Assembly: GCF_002157835.1 (NCBI RefSeq) | Contig: NZ_CP020809.1 | Span: forward strand, 2,480,001-2,544,000 | DNA from: Mycobacterium dioxanotrophicus | Lineage (GTDB): Bacteria; Actinomycetota; Actinomycetes; Mycobacteriales; Mycobacteriaceae | DNA length: 64,000 nucleotides | Direction of reading: 5' to 3' | In this document: piece by piece, positions 37,535 through 46,820 of the stretch | Position numbering within the stretch: position 1 is the first letter of the stretch | Layout: every line of letters starts with the position of its first letter | Made by a program: the position numbers and the translations under genes | Notes under the pieces: model-generated | What the model saw: only the letters and a program-made list of their open reading frames with translations | Databases searched by the model: none | Told to the model about the DNA's origin: nothing

Positions 37535-38143
37535 GTGGCCGCCGTCGATGTCCGCCCCGTGCACAAACCCGACGTGAGGCAGCTCGCTGCCGTGCTGGCG
37601 CGCGCCTTTTACGACGACCCGGTGATGAAGTGGATGCTGCCCGAGGACGCCCGTCGCCGCAGGGGGCTGGTGCCGATGTTCGCGACCATGACCCGTCACC
37701 ACTTCCTGGCCGGCGGCGGCAGCGAGGTGGCCGCCCGCGCAGGACGGATCGGGGCTGCCGCGCTGTGGGATGCGCCGGGACGGTGGCGACACACGCGGCT
37801 AGAGCAGCTGTTGATGATGCCGACGTTTCTGCGGGCGTTCGGGCGGCGGGGCACCCGCGGTCAGCAGATCGAGGCGCTGATGAAGGAGCACCATCCGGAG
37901 GAGCCGCATTGGTATCTGGCGGTGATCGGCAGTGACCCCAGCGTCCGGGGCGGCGGCTTGGGCCATGCGTTGATGCGGTCGCGGCTGGATCGCGTCGACG
38001 CCGAGCACGCGCCTGCGTATCTGGAGTCCAGCAATCCGGACAACGTTCCGTACTACCTGCGGTTCGGATTCGAGGTGACCGGCGAGATCCGGTTGCCCGA
38101 CGGTGGCCCATCGCTGACCGCGATGTGGCGGCAACCACGGTAG
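37535..38143 (+). CDS. GNAT-family N-acetyltransferase
   Basis: The 202-residue protein has an N-terminal part DVRPVHKPDVRQLAAVLARAFYDDPVMKWM and the acetyl-CoA site IGSDPSVRGGGLGHALM, then AYLESSNPDNVPYYLRFGFEV. GNAT enzymes move acetyl groups to amines; the substrate is unknown. GTG 37535 is the best start from the family N-terminus; ATG 37517 is an alternative. It converges on the PemK-like gene, 8 bases apart. Confidence 0.88.
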   Translation: MAAVDVRPVHKPDVRQLAAVLARAFYDDPVMKWMLPEDARRRRGLVPMFATMTRHHFLAGGGSEVAARAGRIGAAALWDAPGRWRHTRLEQLLMMPTFLRAFGRRGTRGQQIEALMKEHHPEEPHWYLAVIGSDPSVRGGGLGHALMRSRLDRVDAEHAPAYLESSNPDNVPYYLRFGFEVTGEIRLPDGGPSLTAMWRQPR

Positions 38144-38151
38144 AGCTCGGC

Positions 38152-38754
38152 TCAGCTCCAGGAGTACTCGGCGCGCAGGCGGGCGGCGACCACCTCGAAC
38201 TGCTCACGGGCGAGGATCGCGCCTTCGCGGCGGATGCTCTCTTCGGGTACGTCGAGCACGCGGTCCAACCGGACCCAGCTGGCGCGGCCGTCGTAGTCCC
38301 AGCTGCCGGTGCCGATGCCGACCCAGTGGGGTTCGTTGCGGTGGTACTCCTGGCTGGACAGCATCAGGCCGAGCAGGGTCCGCTGGTCGCGCCCCACGAC
38401 CAGGACCGGGCGGTCCTTGCCTTTGGTCGGGTCGTCCTCGTAGACCACCCAGGTCCACACGATCTCGCCGGGATCGGCGCGGCCATCGAGATCGGGTGCG
38501 TAGATCAGCCGGCGGGCCCGGTGCGAGGTCGGAACACTGTGCTGTGAGACCGGTCGACCTGCGGTGATGGCCGGAGTGCGGTCCACCTGGCTGCCCGCGA
38601 GCACCTCGAGCCCGAGCTTGATGCCCTGCTGGATCCCCTGTTGGACGGTGCGCGGCACGGTCTCGGGATTCTGCAGTTGGCGGATGAATTTCGGCGCCTC
38701 GTTGAACATGAGGTTTTCCGCAAAGCGTTGAAACGCCTTCCACTGCGACGCCAT
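38152..38754 (-). CDS. PemK/MazF-like domain protein, no antitoxin beside it
   Basis: The 200-residue protein starts MASQWKAFQRFAENLMF and ends with a PemK-type SH3-like barrel: DPGEIVWTWVVYEDDPTKGKDRPVLVVG, the usual PG(D/E)IVW and RPVLVV pattern of MazF mRNA interferases. The N-terminal 90 residues are helical and not found in plain toxins. There is no small antitoxin gene on either side. It is conserved in mycobacteria at this place (Rv2405), which argues for a housekeeping role. It is divergent from lepA. Confidence 0.82.
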   Translation of the reverse strand: MASQWKAFQRFAENLMFNEAPKFIRQLQNPETVPRTVQQGIQQGIKLGLEVLAGSQVDRTPAITAGRPVSQHSVPTSHRARRLIYAPDLDGRADPGEIVWTWVVYEDDPTKGKDRPVLVVGRDQRTLLGLMLSSQEYHRNEPHWVGIGTGSWDYDGRASWVRLDRVLDVPEESIRREGAILAREQFEVVAARLRAEYSWS

Positions 38755-38834
38755 GGTGTCGAGCATAGGGCAGGAACTGCCGCCGCGATTGTGTCGTGGG
38801 GGTGGGTGCTCGATACCCTGGATGGGCACACCAC

Positions 38835-40709
38835 GTGCTCGACACCCACGCTCACCAGGAGATTCCCATCAGCAGTTTCGCCGACAAGACGTTCACTGCG
38901 CCGGCGCAGATTCGGAACTTCTGCATCATCGCCCACATCGACCACGGCAAGTCGACGTTGGCCGACCGGATGCTGCAGCTCACCGGCGTCGTCGACGACC
39001 GGTCGATGCGTGCGCAGTACCTCGACCGGATGGACATCGAGCGCGAACGCGGCATCACCATCAAGGCCCAGAACGTGCGGCTGCCGTGGCAGGTCAACGG
39101 CGAAGATCACGTGTTGCACCTGATCGACACACCTGGCCACGTCGACTTCACCTACGAGGTGTCGCGCGCGCTGGAGGCCTGCGAGGGGGCGGTGCTGCTG
39201 GTCGACGCCGCACAGGGCATCGAGGCGCAGACCCTGGCCAACCTGTACCTGGCCCTCGACCGGGACCTGACCATCATCCCGGTGCTCAACAAGATCGATC
39301 TGCCCGCCGCGGACCCCGAGCGCTACGCCGGTGAGCTCGCCCACATCATCGGCTGCGAGCCGTCCGATGTGCTGCGCGTGTCCGGCAAGACCGGCGAGGG
39401 CGTGGCGGAGTTGCTCGACGAGGTGGTGCGGCAGGTGCCTGCGCCGACCGGCGACGCCGACGCACCGACCCGCGCGATGATCTTCGACTCGGTCTACGAC
39501 ATCTACCGGGGCGTGGTGACCTATGTCCGGGTGGTCGACGGCAAGATCGTCCCGCGCGAGAAGATCGCCATGATGTCCACCGGCGCGACCCACGAACTGC
39601 TCGAGGTCGGCATCGTCTCACCCGAACCGAAGGCCAGCGCGGGCCTCGGGGTGGGGGAGGTCGGTTACCTCATCACCGGTGTGAAGGACGTCCGACAGTC
39701 CAAGGTCGGTGACACCGTGACCACGGCCCGGGGTGGCGCCAAGGAGGCCCTGACCGGCTACCGCGAACCGAAGCCGATGGTCTACTCGGGCCTGTACCCG
39801 GTGGACGGTTCGGACTATCCGGATCTGCGCGATGCGCTGGACAAGCTGCAGCTCAACGATGCGGCATTGACCTACGAGCCGGAGACGTCGGTGGCGCTGG
39901 GCTTCGGGTTCCGCTGCGGCTTCCTGGGGTTGCTGCACATGGAGATCACCCGCGAGCGCCTGGAGCGCGAGTTCGATCTCGACCTGATCTCCACCTCGCC
40001 CAACGTCGTGTACCGCGTCATCAAGGACGATGGATCGGAGATCGTGGTGACCAACCCGTCGGACTGGCCCGAGGGCAAGGTCCGCGAGGTCTACGAGCCG
40101 GTGGTCAAGACGACGGTGATCGCGCCAAGCGAGTTCATCGGGACCATCATGGAGCTGTGCCAGTCGCGGCGCGGTGAACTCGGCGGCATGGACTACCTCT
40201 CACCCGAACGTGTCGAGCTGCGCTACACGATGCCGTTGGGCGAGATCATCTTCGACTTCTTCGACTCGCTGAAGTCGCGCACCCGCGGCTATGCCAGCCT
40301 CGACTACGAGGAGGCCGGCGAGCAGCAGGCCGATCTGGTCAAGGTCGACATCCTGCTGCAGGGCGAAGCGGTCGACGCGTTCAGCGCCATCGTGCACAAG
40401 GATTCGGCGGCGGCCTATGGCAACAAGATGACCACCAAGCTCAAGGAGCTCATCCCGCGCCAGCAGTTCGAGGTTCCGGTGCAGGCCGCGATCGGTTCGA
40501 GAATCATTGCCCGCGAGAACATCCGGGCGATCCGCAAGGACGTGCTCTCCAAGTGCTACGGCGGTGACATCACCCGTAAGCGCAAGCTGCTGGAGAAGCA
40601 GAAAGAGGGCAAGAAGCGCATGAAGACCATTGGGCGAGTGGAGGTTCCGCAGGAAGCCTTCGTCGCTGCGCTGTCGACGGACGCGGCCGGGGACAAGGCG
40701 AAGAAGTAG
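38835..40709 (+). CDS. lepA: Elongation factor 4 (LepA)
   Basis: The 624-residue translational GTPase has G1 [13 protein letters not shown]3 DTPGHVDF and G4 NKIDLP, then EF-G-like domains and the LepA-specific C-terminal domain ending with [16 protein letters not shown]. LepA acts on stalled or mis-translocated ribosomes. I use GTG 38835; an in-frame GTG-type start at 38796 is possible, and the mycobacterial N-terminal extension before [13 protein letters not shown] varies. Confidence 0.96.
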   Translation: MLDTHAHQEIPISSFADKTFTAPAQIRNFCIIAHIDHGKSTLADRMLQLTGVVDDRSMRAQYLDRMDIERERGITIKAQNVRLPWQVNGEDHVLHLIDTPGHVDFTYEVSRALEACEGAVLLVDAAQGIEAQTLANLYLALDRDLTIIPVLNKIDLPAADPERYAGELAHIIGCEPSDVLRVSGKTGEGVAELLDEVVRQVPAPTGDADAPTRAMIFDSVYDIYRGVVTYVRVVDGKIVPREKIAMMSTGATHELLEVGIVSPEPKASAGLGVGEVGYLITGVKDVRQSKVGDTVTTARGGAKEALTGYREPKPMVYSGLYPVDGSDYPDLRDALDKLQLNDAALTYEPETSVALGFGFRCGFLGLLHMEITRERLEREFDLDLISTSPNVVYRVIKDDGSEIVVTNPSDWPEGKVREVYEPVVKTTVIAPSEFIGTIMELCQSRRGELGGMDYLSPERVELRYTMPLGEIIFDFFDSLKSRTRGYASLDYEEAGEQQADLVKVDILLQGEAVDAFSAIVHKDSAAAYGNKMTTKLKELIPRQQFEVPVQAAIGSRIIARENIRAIRKDVLSKCYGGDITRKRKLLEKQKEGKKRMKTIGRVEVPQEAFVAALSTDAAGDKAKK

Positions 40710-40736
40710 CCCCGCCGCGCCCGTCGAACCGGTTGC

Positions 40737-40838
40737 TCAGCGCGGGTAGCCGCCGGCTGCGGCGCGTTGCACGACCAGCCGGGTCAGCAGGTAGTGCACC
40801 AGCCCGGCGACCGCGAACGCGGGCAGCGAGGCTGTGGT
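40737..40838 (-). pseudogene. Cut-off C-terminal end of the NCS1 permease
   Basis: Directly after the TAA at 40841-40839 the same frame continues for 33 codons to TGA at 40739-40737. The segment reads TTASLPAFAVAGLVHYLLTR and then a basic tail, exactly a last membrane helix with a cytosolic end. It therefore looks like the original C-terminus of the permease, separated by a single stop codon. Confidence 0.75.
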
Positions 40839-42170
40839 TTACCGGAACACGCCGGTCGGTTCGTAGGTCACCGGGTTGAGCAGCAGTGCGTAGGTGACCG
40901 CGCCGGCGGCGACGGCAGCGAACGCCGCGATGTTGAACCCGTTCCAGTAGCTGTAGGCGGATTCGCCGACCGGGCGGAACAGGTCGCGGACGTTGAGGTG
41001 CCGACGCCGCAGGACGAAGTAGTCGACGACCTGGACCGCGCACAGCGGTGCCAACACGATCGCGCCCCAGGACACGAACCGCCCGTAGTTGTCGTATACG
41101 GCCGACGGGAAGAACACCAGGACCGCGGCCGGACCGAGGATCACCGCGAGCATGAGAGGCCAAGCCGCCTTGCGGAAGAACGCTCCGCCGCCGCCCTTGA
41201 GGGCGACCATCGACGCGTAGCCCTGGGACAGGATCGCGGTGATGTTGGCCAGGCAGATGATGACCAACGCCACCACCCCGAGGCCTGCGCCGGCGAGCGG
41301 GATCATCCACTGGGTCGGGTCCTCGATCTGCAGCGAGAGGGCGGCCAGGACGCCGACCACCGCGGCGCACACCGAGGCGCCGAACACGCCGATCCAGTTG
41401 GGCCAGAACGCTGCTCGCGAGCTACGGGTCAGCCGGGCCAGGTTGCCCAGGTTGGGCCACCAGGCGAAGCCGCCGGCCAGGTTCAGTTCGACGGCCAGCA
41501 TGAAGCTCAGATGCGGGTCGTCGCCGGCACCGCCGAGGGGAACCAGTGCGGTGAGGTCCGACCAGCTGTGCCCGGAGAACACGATCACGATGACGCCGAC
41601 GATGATGAGCACCAGCAGCGGTGCGATGAAGCGGCACACGGCCTCGACCGACACGGGGCCGCGCGCCAGCACGATCCAGGACACCACGATCGCGACCAGG
41701 CCCAGCAGGCTGGCGGCCACGCCGGATTCCGAAAGATGTGTTCCGGCAATCTCGTTGACGACGGTGACCAGGCCGTGGCCGAACATGATGGCCAGCACGG
41801 CCGACCAGGCCGCGGCCAGCACGGTGGACACCGAGACCATCACGACCCTGGCGCCGTTCTCACCGAAGATGCTGCGCAGGCCGACGAATTGTTCGATGCC
41901 GTATTTGACCGAGGGCATGCACGGGGCCAGGGCGACGAGCAGGACGCTGATGCCGTAGCCGATCACGATCGACGCGATGGCCTGCGTGACACCCACGTAG
42001 TAGGCGACTGCGGCGCCCTGCAGGAACGCCCAGGTGGCCACCGCGAGTCCCACGTTGACAGCGGAGTGCTGCCAGAAGCCCCAGATCCGTTCGGCCGGAC
42101 GCAGGGGGAGATCGGTCAGCGTGGCATCCAGGCTGCTCTCGGCGCCGCTCTGGCGCAGTGCGTCGGCCAT
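40839..42170 (-). CDS. NCS1-family nucleobase/cation symporter, truncated by in-frame stop
   Basis: The 443-residue membrane protein starts MADALRQSGAESSLDATLTDLPL and has about eleven helices. Typical NCS1 features are GFWQHSAVNVGLAVATW near helix 1, LAPCMPSVKYGIEQFVGLRSIFG, and the ending DYFVLRRRHLNVRDLF. NCS1 carriers take up purines, pyrimidines, hydantoins or related vitamins. The frame ends at TAA after EPTGVFR, but 33 more codons in the same frame encode the missing last helix. The carrier may be defective or may need readthrough. Its ATG overlaps the stop of the 54-residue gene upstream. The alternative is a sequencing error at 40839-40841. Confidence 0.88.
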   Translation of the reverse strand: MADALRQSGAESSLDATLTDLPLRPAERIWGFWQHSAVNVGLAVATWAFLQGAAVAYYVGVTQAIASIVIGYGISVLLVALAPCMPSVKYGIEQFVGLRSIFGENGARVVMVSVSTVLAAAWSAVLAIMFGHGLVTVVNEIAGTHLSESGVAASLLGLVAIVVSWIVLARGPVSVEAVCRFIAPLLVLIIVGVIVIVFSGHSWSDLTALVPLGGAGDDPHLSFMLAVELNLAGGFAWWPNLGNLARLTRSSRAAFWPNWIGVFGASVCAAVVGVLAALSLQIEDPTQWMIPLAGAGLGVVALVIICLANITAILSQGYASMVALKGGGGAFFRKAAWPLMLAVILGPAAVLVFFPSAVYDNYGRFVSWGAIVLAPLCAVQVVDYFVLRRRHLNVRDLFRPVGESAYSYWNGFNIAAFAAVAAGAVTYALLLNPVTYEPTGVFR

Positions 42171-42334
42171 CAGTACGCCCACCACAGGAGCGCGACTGTG
42201 GCCAGGGCGAGGGCGGCGATGGCGACCAGCAGGTCGGTCGTCGGTAGGTCGGACACCTGCATCGCGGTGCCGTCGGGGGACTCCAGCATGCTCAGGCGGT
42301 CCTCGAGTTCTTGGTCGAATGTCGTCTCGTCCAC
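42170..42334 (-). CDS. Small single-span membrane protein upstream of the permease
   Basis: A 54-residue ORF starts at GTG 42334 with GGAG 4 bases upstream and ends TGA at 42172-42170, sharing a base with the permease ATG (TGATG). The first 30 residues are acidic (DETTFDQELEDRLSMLESPD), then TTDLLVAIAALALATVALLWW forms one membrane helix. Overlap with the permease argues for cotranslation, and the protein may be a small accessory subunit, as seen for some symporters. The function is inferred only from place and shape. Confidence 0.7.
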   Translation of the reverse strand: MDETTFDQELEDRLSMLESPDGTAMQVSDLPTTDLLVAIAALALATVALLWWAY

Positions 42335-42394
42335 CGGGCTCCATTTCTGATTGGCGGGCCAGTTTAAGAGAGTCTGTGGTGGGCCTCACAACTT

Positions 42395-42409
42395 GTCAAC
42401 CCGGTTGAC
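42395..42409. promoter_or_regulatory. Palindromic operator candidate between divergent genes
   Basis: GTCAACCCGGTTGAC has perfect 6-base arms GTCAAC/GTTGAC around CCG. It lies between the permease pair and the amine oxidase operon. The shape fits GntR- or similar-type regulators; no such regulator gene is adjacent, only the TetR gene at 48065. Confidence 0.5.
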
Positions 42410-42425
42410 CGACTCACTTTCATTC

Positions 42426-42454
42426 TTGACTGACGGGCCAATTAACAATAAGAA
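42426..42454 (+). promoter_or_regulatory. Promoter of the amine oxidase operon, leaderless start likely
   Basis: TTGACT (42426-42431) and TAAGAA (42449-42454) are 17 bases apart. The ATG at 42463 follows 9 bases after the -10, with no ribosome binding site in between, which suggests a leaderless transcript. Confidence 0.5.
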
Positions 42455-42462
42455 TCGACGCC

Positions 42463-43842
42463 ATGACAACAACCTCGCCGTCCGGGGACTCCGTCCACAC
42501 CGTGGTGATCGGGGCCGGATACGCCGGGCTCGCCGCAGCATTGTCGCTGGTGGACAATGGCACCGACGTGCTGGTCCTGGAAGCGTCGGATCGCGTCGGA
42601 GGCCGTGTGCACTCCCAGCGGCTCGACAGCGGTGTGGTGGTCGACCACGGCGGGCAATGGGTGGGGCCGACCCAGCACCGGCTGCTCGCAGCGGCCGAAC
42701 GGTTCGGATGCGCGACCTTCCCGACCTACGACACCGGTGATCACCTCGAACTGTGGGCCGACGGCAACTGCCGGCCCTTCCGGGGTGCCGGGCCGGTCGA
42801 TGGACCCGGCGTCGAGCAGTACGTCGAGGCGACCGAGGCCATCGACAAGCTCGCCGTCACGGTCGACCTCGACAACCCGGGCGCCACCGAGCGGATCGCC
42901 GAATGGGACAGCGAAACCGTGCAGTCGTACTTCGATCGCACCGTCGACGACGCCGACGCGCGCAGGCGCCTCGCACTGGCGGTGCAGGGCGTCTGGACCG
43001 TGGAGCCCAGGGACATATCCCTGTTCCACCTGCTCTTCTATGTCGCGTCCGCCGGCGGATTCGACCAGCTCATGGAGACCGCCGGATGCGCGCAGGAGCG
43101 GCGCTTCGTGGGCGGCGCGCAGTCTGTGGCACTGGCCATGGCCGAGCGCCTGGGCGAAAAGATCCGGCTCAACACACCGGTCACTCACGTCGAGCACAGC
43201 GCGGACGGCGTGCGCGTCGACACCGACCGCGGGCCGGTGTACGCCTCGCACGTCGTGGTGGCGGCCTCACCGGGCGCGGCGGTCCGGATCCGGTTCACCC
43301 CGACTCTGCCGCCGTCGCGCAACCGCTGGATGGAACGCAGCCCGATGGGCGAGGTCTCCAAGATCCACACCGTCTATGACCGCCCGTTCTGGCGTGAGCG
43401 CGGACTGTCCGGGCAGGCCACGGTGTACGGCGACCGCAACGTCGGCGTCGTCTTCGACAATTCGCCCGAGGCCGGCGAGGCCGGGGTGCTGGTGTCGTTC
43501 GCCTACGGTGACCGCCAGCGCCGCTGGGCGGCGTTGCCGCCGGCCGAGCGCCGTGCCGACATTCTCGCCACGCTCGGCGCCATCTTCGGCGACGAAGCGA
43601 CAAACCCGTTGGCGTACACCGAGAAAAGCTGGCCCGAGGATCGCTGGGCACACGGCGGATATGCGGCCAACCCGGCGCCCGGCGTCTGGGTCGAACACGG
43701 CGCCACGGGATGGCGCGCCCCGTGCGGGCGGATCCATTGGGCGGGTTCGGAAACGGCAAGCGTCTGGAACGGCTACATCGACGGCGCGATCGCCTCCGGT
43801 CAGCGCGCTGCTGACGAGATCATCGCCGCCGCAACGCCGTAA
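42463..43842 (+). CDS. Flavin-containing amine oxidase
   Basis: The 459-residue protein has the FAD-binding VVIGAGYAGLAAALSL, the GG motif DRVGGRVHSQRL with DHGGQWVGPTQ, and the C-terminal FAD block RIHWAGSETASVWNGYIDGAI. It is of the monoamine oxidase type, turning an amine into an aldehyde with release of ammonia and H2O2. The substrate is unknown. It opens an operon with an acyl-CoA synthetase, an SDR and an acyl-CoA dehydrogenase, suggesting stepwise breakdown of an amine to acyl-CoA. Confidence 0.93.
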   Translation: MTTTSPSGDSVHTVVIGAGYAGLAAALSLVDNGTDVLVLEASDRVGGRVHSQRLDSGVVVDHGGQWVGPTQHRLLAAAERFGCATFPTYDTGDHLELWADGNCRPFRGAGPVDGPGVEQYVEATEAIDKLAVTVDLDNPGATERIAEWDSETVQSYFDRTVDDADARRRLALAVQGVWTVEPRDISLFHLLFYVASAGGFDQLMETAGCAQERRFVGGAQSVALAMAERLGEKIRLNTPVTHVEHSADGVRVDTDRGPVYASHVVVAASPGAAVRIRFTPTLPPSRNRWMERSPMGEVSKIHTVYDRPFWRERGLSGQATVYGDRNVGVVFDNSPEAGEAGVLVSFAYGDRQRRWAALPPAERRADILATLGAIFGDEATNPLAYTEKSWPEDRWAHGGYAANPAPGVWVEHGATGWRAPCGRIHWAGSETASVWNGYIDGAIASGQRAADEIIAAATP

Positions 43843-43877
43843 CCATCTTCACTGTCACCACAGATAGGAACAATCAC

Positions 43878-45971
43878 GTGGCGCAAACTTCTGTGCTCGG
43901 CCGTGCCGGCGCAGACCTCAGCGTGTTCAGCGACCCGCGCTCGGTCGCCGTCGTCGGGGCCTCCGAGGACCCCGCGAAGTGGGGCTACTGGCTGGCCTCG
44001 GGTGCCCTGACGGGCGCGCGGCGCCGCACGGTGCACCTGGTCAACAGCCGCACACCGCACGTGCTCGGTCAACGGTGCGCGGCGAGCCTGCTCGACCTCC
44101 CCGAGACGCCCGATCTGGTCGCCCTGTGCGTTCCGGCGGCGCACGTCGACACTGTGGTCGACGAAGGCCTGCAGCGCGGCGCGCGCGGTTTTCTCGGGAT
44201 CACCGCAGGCGTCGCCGACGAGCGGGCCCTGGCGGCGCGGATCGCCGCCCACGGCGCCCGGCTGATCGGCACCAACAGCCTCGGAATCTACGACGCCAGC
44301 AGTGATCTTCAGCTGATGTGGGGCAGCCTCACGCCCGGGCCGCTGGCCATCGTCTCACAGAGCGGGCAGCTCGGTTCCGAACTCGCCGCGATGGGACTGC
44401 GCCACGGCCTGGGGGTGTCCCGGTTCGTGTCGATCGGCAACCAATCAGATGTCACCGCAGTCGAATTGCTCGCCGACCTGGCCGGGCACGACGCGACCCG
44501 GGTGGTCGTCGTCTACCTGGAGAGCTTCACCGACGGGGAGGCCCTGTTCGACACCCTCGCCGCGTTGCGCGCGGCGGGCAAGCCGACGGTGTTGCTGACG
44601 GTGGGCTCCAGCGCGGCGAGCTCCCGGATGGCGCGCTCGCACACCGGATCGCTGACGTCGTCGCTCGACCTGGTCGACGCGGCGTGCCGCGCCGCTGGCG
44701 TGGTGCGGGTCAAGACGCCCGCAGAGGTCATCGACGTCGCGCGCACGCTGCTGGCCGCACCCGTGCCGAACGGGCAGCGCATCGCGATCGTCGGGGACAG
44801 CGGCGGGCAGAGCGCGATCGCCGCGGACGTGGCCTCGGAGCGGGGGCTGACGGTCGCCCCGTTCCCGGCGTCACTGAGCGAGTCGCTTGCCGGGCTGCTG
44901 CCGGCAGGTGCGGCGTGCGCCAATCCGGTCGACCTCGCCGGGGCGGGGGAGAAGGACATCGAGAGCTACGCAACGGTTGTCGAGCAGGTGGCGGCAGCGC
45001 CCGGCATCGACGCCGTGGTGATGACCGGATATTTCGGCTGCTACTCGCAGGACATCCCGGCGCTGGCGGCCGCCGAGGCTGCGGTCGCCCAGCGGATCGG
45101 TGCGCTCGTCGACGCCACCGGTATCCCCGTGGTGGTGCACACCATGGGCCCGGAATCGCCGACAGCGCAAGCACTCTGGGATTGTGGGGTACCCGCGTTC
45201 GGCTCGATCGAGGCCGCGGCGGGCGCGTTGGCCCACGCCGCCGAACTGTGCGCACGGCCGCCCGTCGAGCCGGCCCCTACGGCGACGACGTCCGCCACCG
45301 CGGTTCGCCCCGGCTACTGGGCCGCGCGGGAATTGCTGGCGCAGACGGGCGTTGCCTTCCCCGCCGGTGCGGTGGTCACCACCGGTGCCGACCTGTCGGC
45401 GCTGACCGAGCTGAAGGCGCCGTATGTGCTCAAGGCCGGCTGGCTGGAGCACAAGAGCGAAGTCGGTGGCGTCCGAATCGGTCTCGCCGACACCGCCGAA
45501 CTGCACGCGGCGTTCGCGGACATGCACAGCCGGCTCGGCGCCGGCGATTACGTCGTCGAAGAGCAGGACATGCGCGACGGTGCCGTGGAGGTTCTGGTCA
45601 GTGCGCGGCGTGACCCGCAGCTCGGTGCCTTCGTGGTCGTCGGTGCGGGCGGCACGGAAACCGAGGTGCACCAGGACGTTCGCGTCGAACGTGCGCCGGT
45701 GTCACGTGTGGCCGCCCGACAGATGCTCGACGACTTGCGCATTGCCCCGCTGCTGCGTGGCTGGCGCGGCCGGCCCGCGATCGACATCGACGGCCTGGCC
45801 GATCTGGTGGTGGCGGTCTCCGAACTGATCGCCCACCGCCGCGATATCGCCGAGGTCGAGCTCAACCCGGTCCGGGCAACGGCACACGGGGCCGTCGCGG
45901 TGGATGCGCTGGTGATCCCCGTGGCAGGGCAAGAACATTGCGAATCAATGGAATTGGGAGACAACACGTGA
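43878..45971 (+). CDS. NDP-forming acyl-CoA synthetase
   Basis: The 697-residue protein fuses the CoA-binding domain (VFSDPRSVAVVGASEDPAKWGYW), the succinyl-CoA-synthetase-like domain (ITAGVADE, IVSQSGQLGSEL with the active-site region HTGSLTSS) and a C-terminal ATP-grasp domain (APYVLKAGWLEHKSEVGGVRIG, DIAEVELNPV). Such enzymes make acyl-CoA with NTP use and NDP release. The GTG start has AGGAA upstream. It is coupled to the following SDR gene (GTGA overlap). Confidence 0.92.
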   Translation: MAQTSVLGRAGADLSVFSDPRSVAVVGASEDPAKWGYWLASGALTGARRRTVHLVNSRTPHVLGQRCAASLLDLPETPDLVALCVPAAHVDTVVDEGLQRGARGFLGITAGVADERALAARIAAHGARLIGTNSLGIYDASSDLQLMWGSLTPGPLAIVSQSGQLGSELAAMGLRHGLGVSRFVSIGNQSDVTAVELLADLAGHDATRVVVVYLESFTDGEALFDTLAALRAAGKPTVLLTVGSSAASSRMARSHTGSLTSSLDLVDAACRAAGVVRVKTPAEVIDVARTLLAAPVPNGQRIAIVGDSGGQSAIAADVASERGLTVAPFPASLSESLAGLLPAGAACANPVDLAGAGEKDIESYATVVEQVAAAPGIDAVVMTGYFGCYSQDIPALAAAEAAVAQRIGALVDATGIPVVVHTMGPESPTAQALWDCGVPAFGSIEAAAGALAHAAELCARPPVEPAPTATTSATAVRPGYWAARELLAQTGVAFPAGAVVTTGADLSALTELKAPYVLKAGWLEHKSEVGGVRIGLADTAELHAAFADMHSRLGAGDYVVEEQDMRDGAVEVLVSARRDPQLGAFVVVGAGGTETEVHQDVRVERAPVSRVAARQMLDDLRIAPLLRGWRGRPAIDIDGLADLVVAVSELIAHRRDIAEVELNPVRATAHGAVAVDALVIPVAGQEHCESMELGDNT

Positions 45972-46774
45972 CAACACCGGACACTTCGACCGAATTCGCC
46001 GGGCGGGTCGCACTGGTGACCGGCGGCGGCAGCGGGATCGGTCAGGCCATCGCGGTGCGGTGGGCCGCGGCCGGTGGCACCGTCGCGGTGCTCGGGCGCC
46101 GCAAGGAAGCCCTCGAGGAGACCGTGCGCCTCGCCGAGGCCCACGGGGTGAGCGCCGAGGCGGTCGTGTGCGACGTGCGTGATCACGTCGCCGTCGCGGA
46201 CGCCGTCGACGACGTCGTGACCCGGCACGGCCGCATCGATGCGTTGGTCAACAACGCGGCAGGCAACTTCGTCGTGCCGTCGGAGGACCTCTCGCCCAAC
46301 GGTTGGAAAGCCGTCACCGACATCGTGCTCAACGGCACCTTCTACTGCACGCACGCGGTCGGGCGGCACATGCTGGCCCAGGGTGGCGGAACCATTCTCA
46401 ACGTCATCGCCAGCTATGCCTGGCACGGCCACCCGGGAACAGTGCACAGCGCCGCCGCCAAGGGCGGCGTGGTCGCCATGACCCGCACCCTGGCGGTGGA
46501 ATGGGGTGCCCGCAACGTCCGGGTGAACTGCATCGCCCCCGGGCCCACCGAGACCCAAGGTGCGGGCGCGGCGTTGTGGCCCACCGCCGAGGCCCGTGCC
46601 GACGTGCTGGCCAGCGTTCCGGCAGGAAGGTTCGCGAGCCCCGAGGAGATCGCGGAATCCGCGGCGTTCCTGCTCAGCGACCGCGCCGCATTCGTCACCG
46701 GGGATGTGCTGGTCGCCGACGGCGCCCAATGGCTCGGCAAGGCGATCTACACCGACCCGCTCGCGCGTACCTGA
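45968..46774 (+). CDS. Short-chain dehydrogenase/reductase
   Basis: The 268-residue SDR has the cofactor motif VTGGGSGIGQAIA, NNAAGNFV, and the sequence SYAWHGHPGTVHSAAAKGG, where the usual Tyr of YxxxK is replaced by His-Ser-Ala-Ala-Ala-Lys (HSAAAK), as in some 2,4-dienoyl-CoA reductase-like SDRs. The lysine is kept. This fits a role on unsaturated acyl-CoA. The GTG start overlaps the synthetase stop and has GGGAG upstream. Confidence 0.9.
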   Translation: MTTPDTSTEFAGRVALVTGGGSGIGQAIAVRWAAAGGTVAVLGRRKEALEETVRLAEAHGVSAEAVVCDVRDHVAVADAVDDVVTRHGRIDALVNNAAGNFVVPSEDLSPNGWKAVTDIVLNGTFYCTHAVGRHMLAQGGGTILNVIASYAWHGHPGTVHSAAAKGGVVAMTRTLAVEWGARNVRVNCIAPGPTETQGAGAALWPTAEARADVLASVPAGRFASPEEIAESAAFLLSDRAAFVTGDVLVADGAQWLGKAIYTDPLART

Positions 46775-46820
46775 AATCGCACGACTCCAACAACTTTCAC
46801 CACCGAAGAGGAGACCAGAC

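Noticed and set aside
40767..42350. 527-residue plus-strand open frame opposite the NCS1 permease
   Set aside because: It is the antisense shadow of the membrane protein gene; no domain or start signal is visible.
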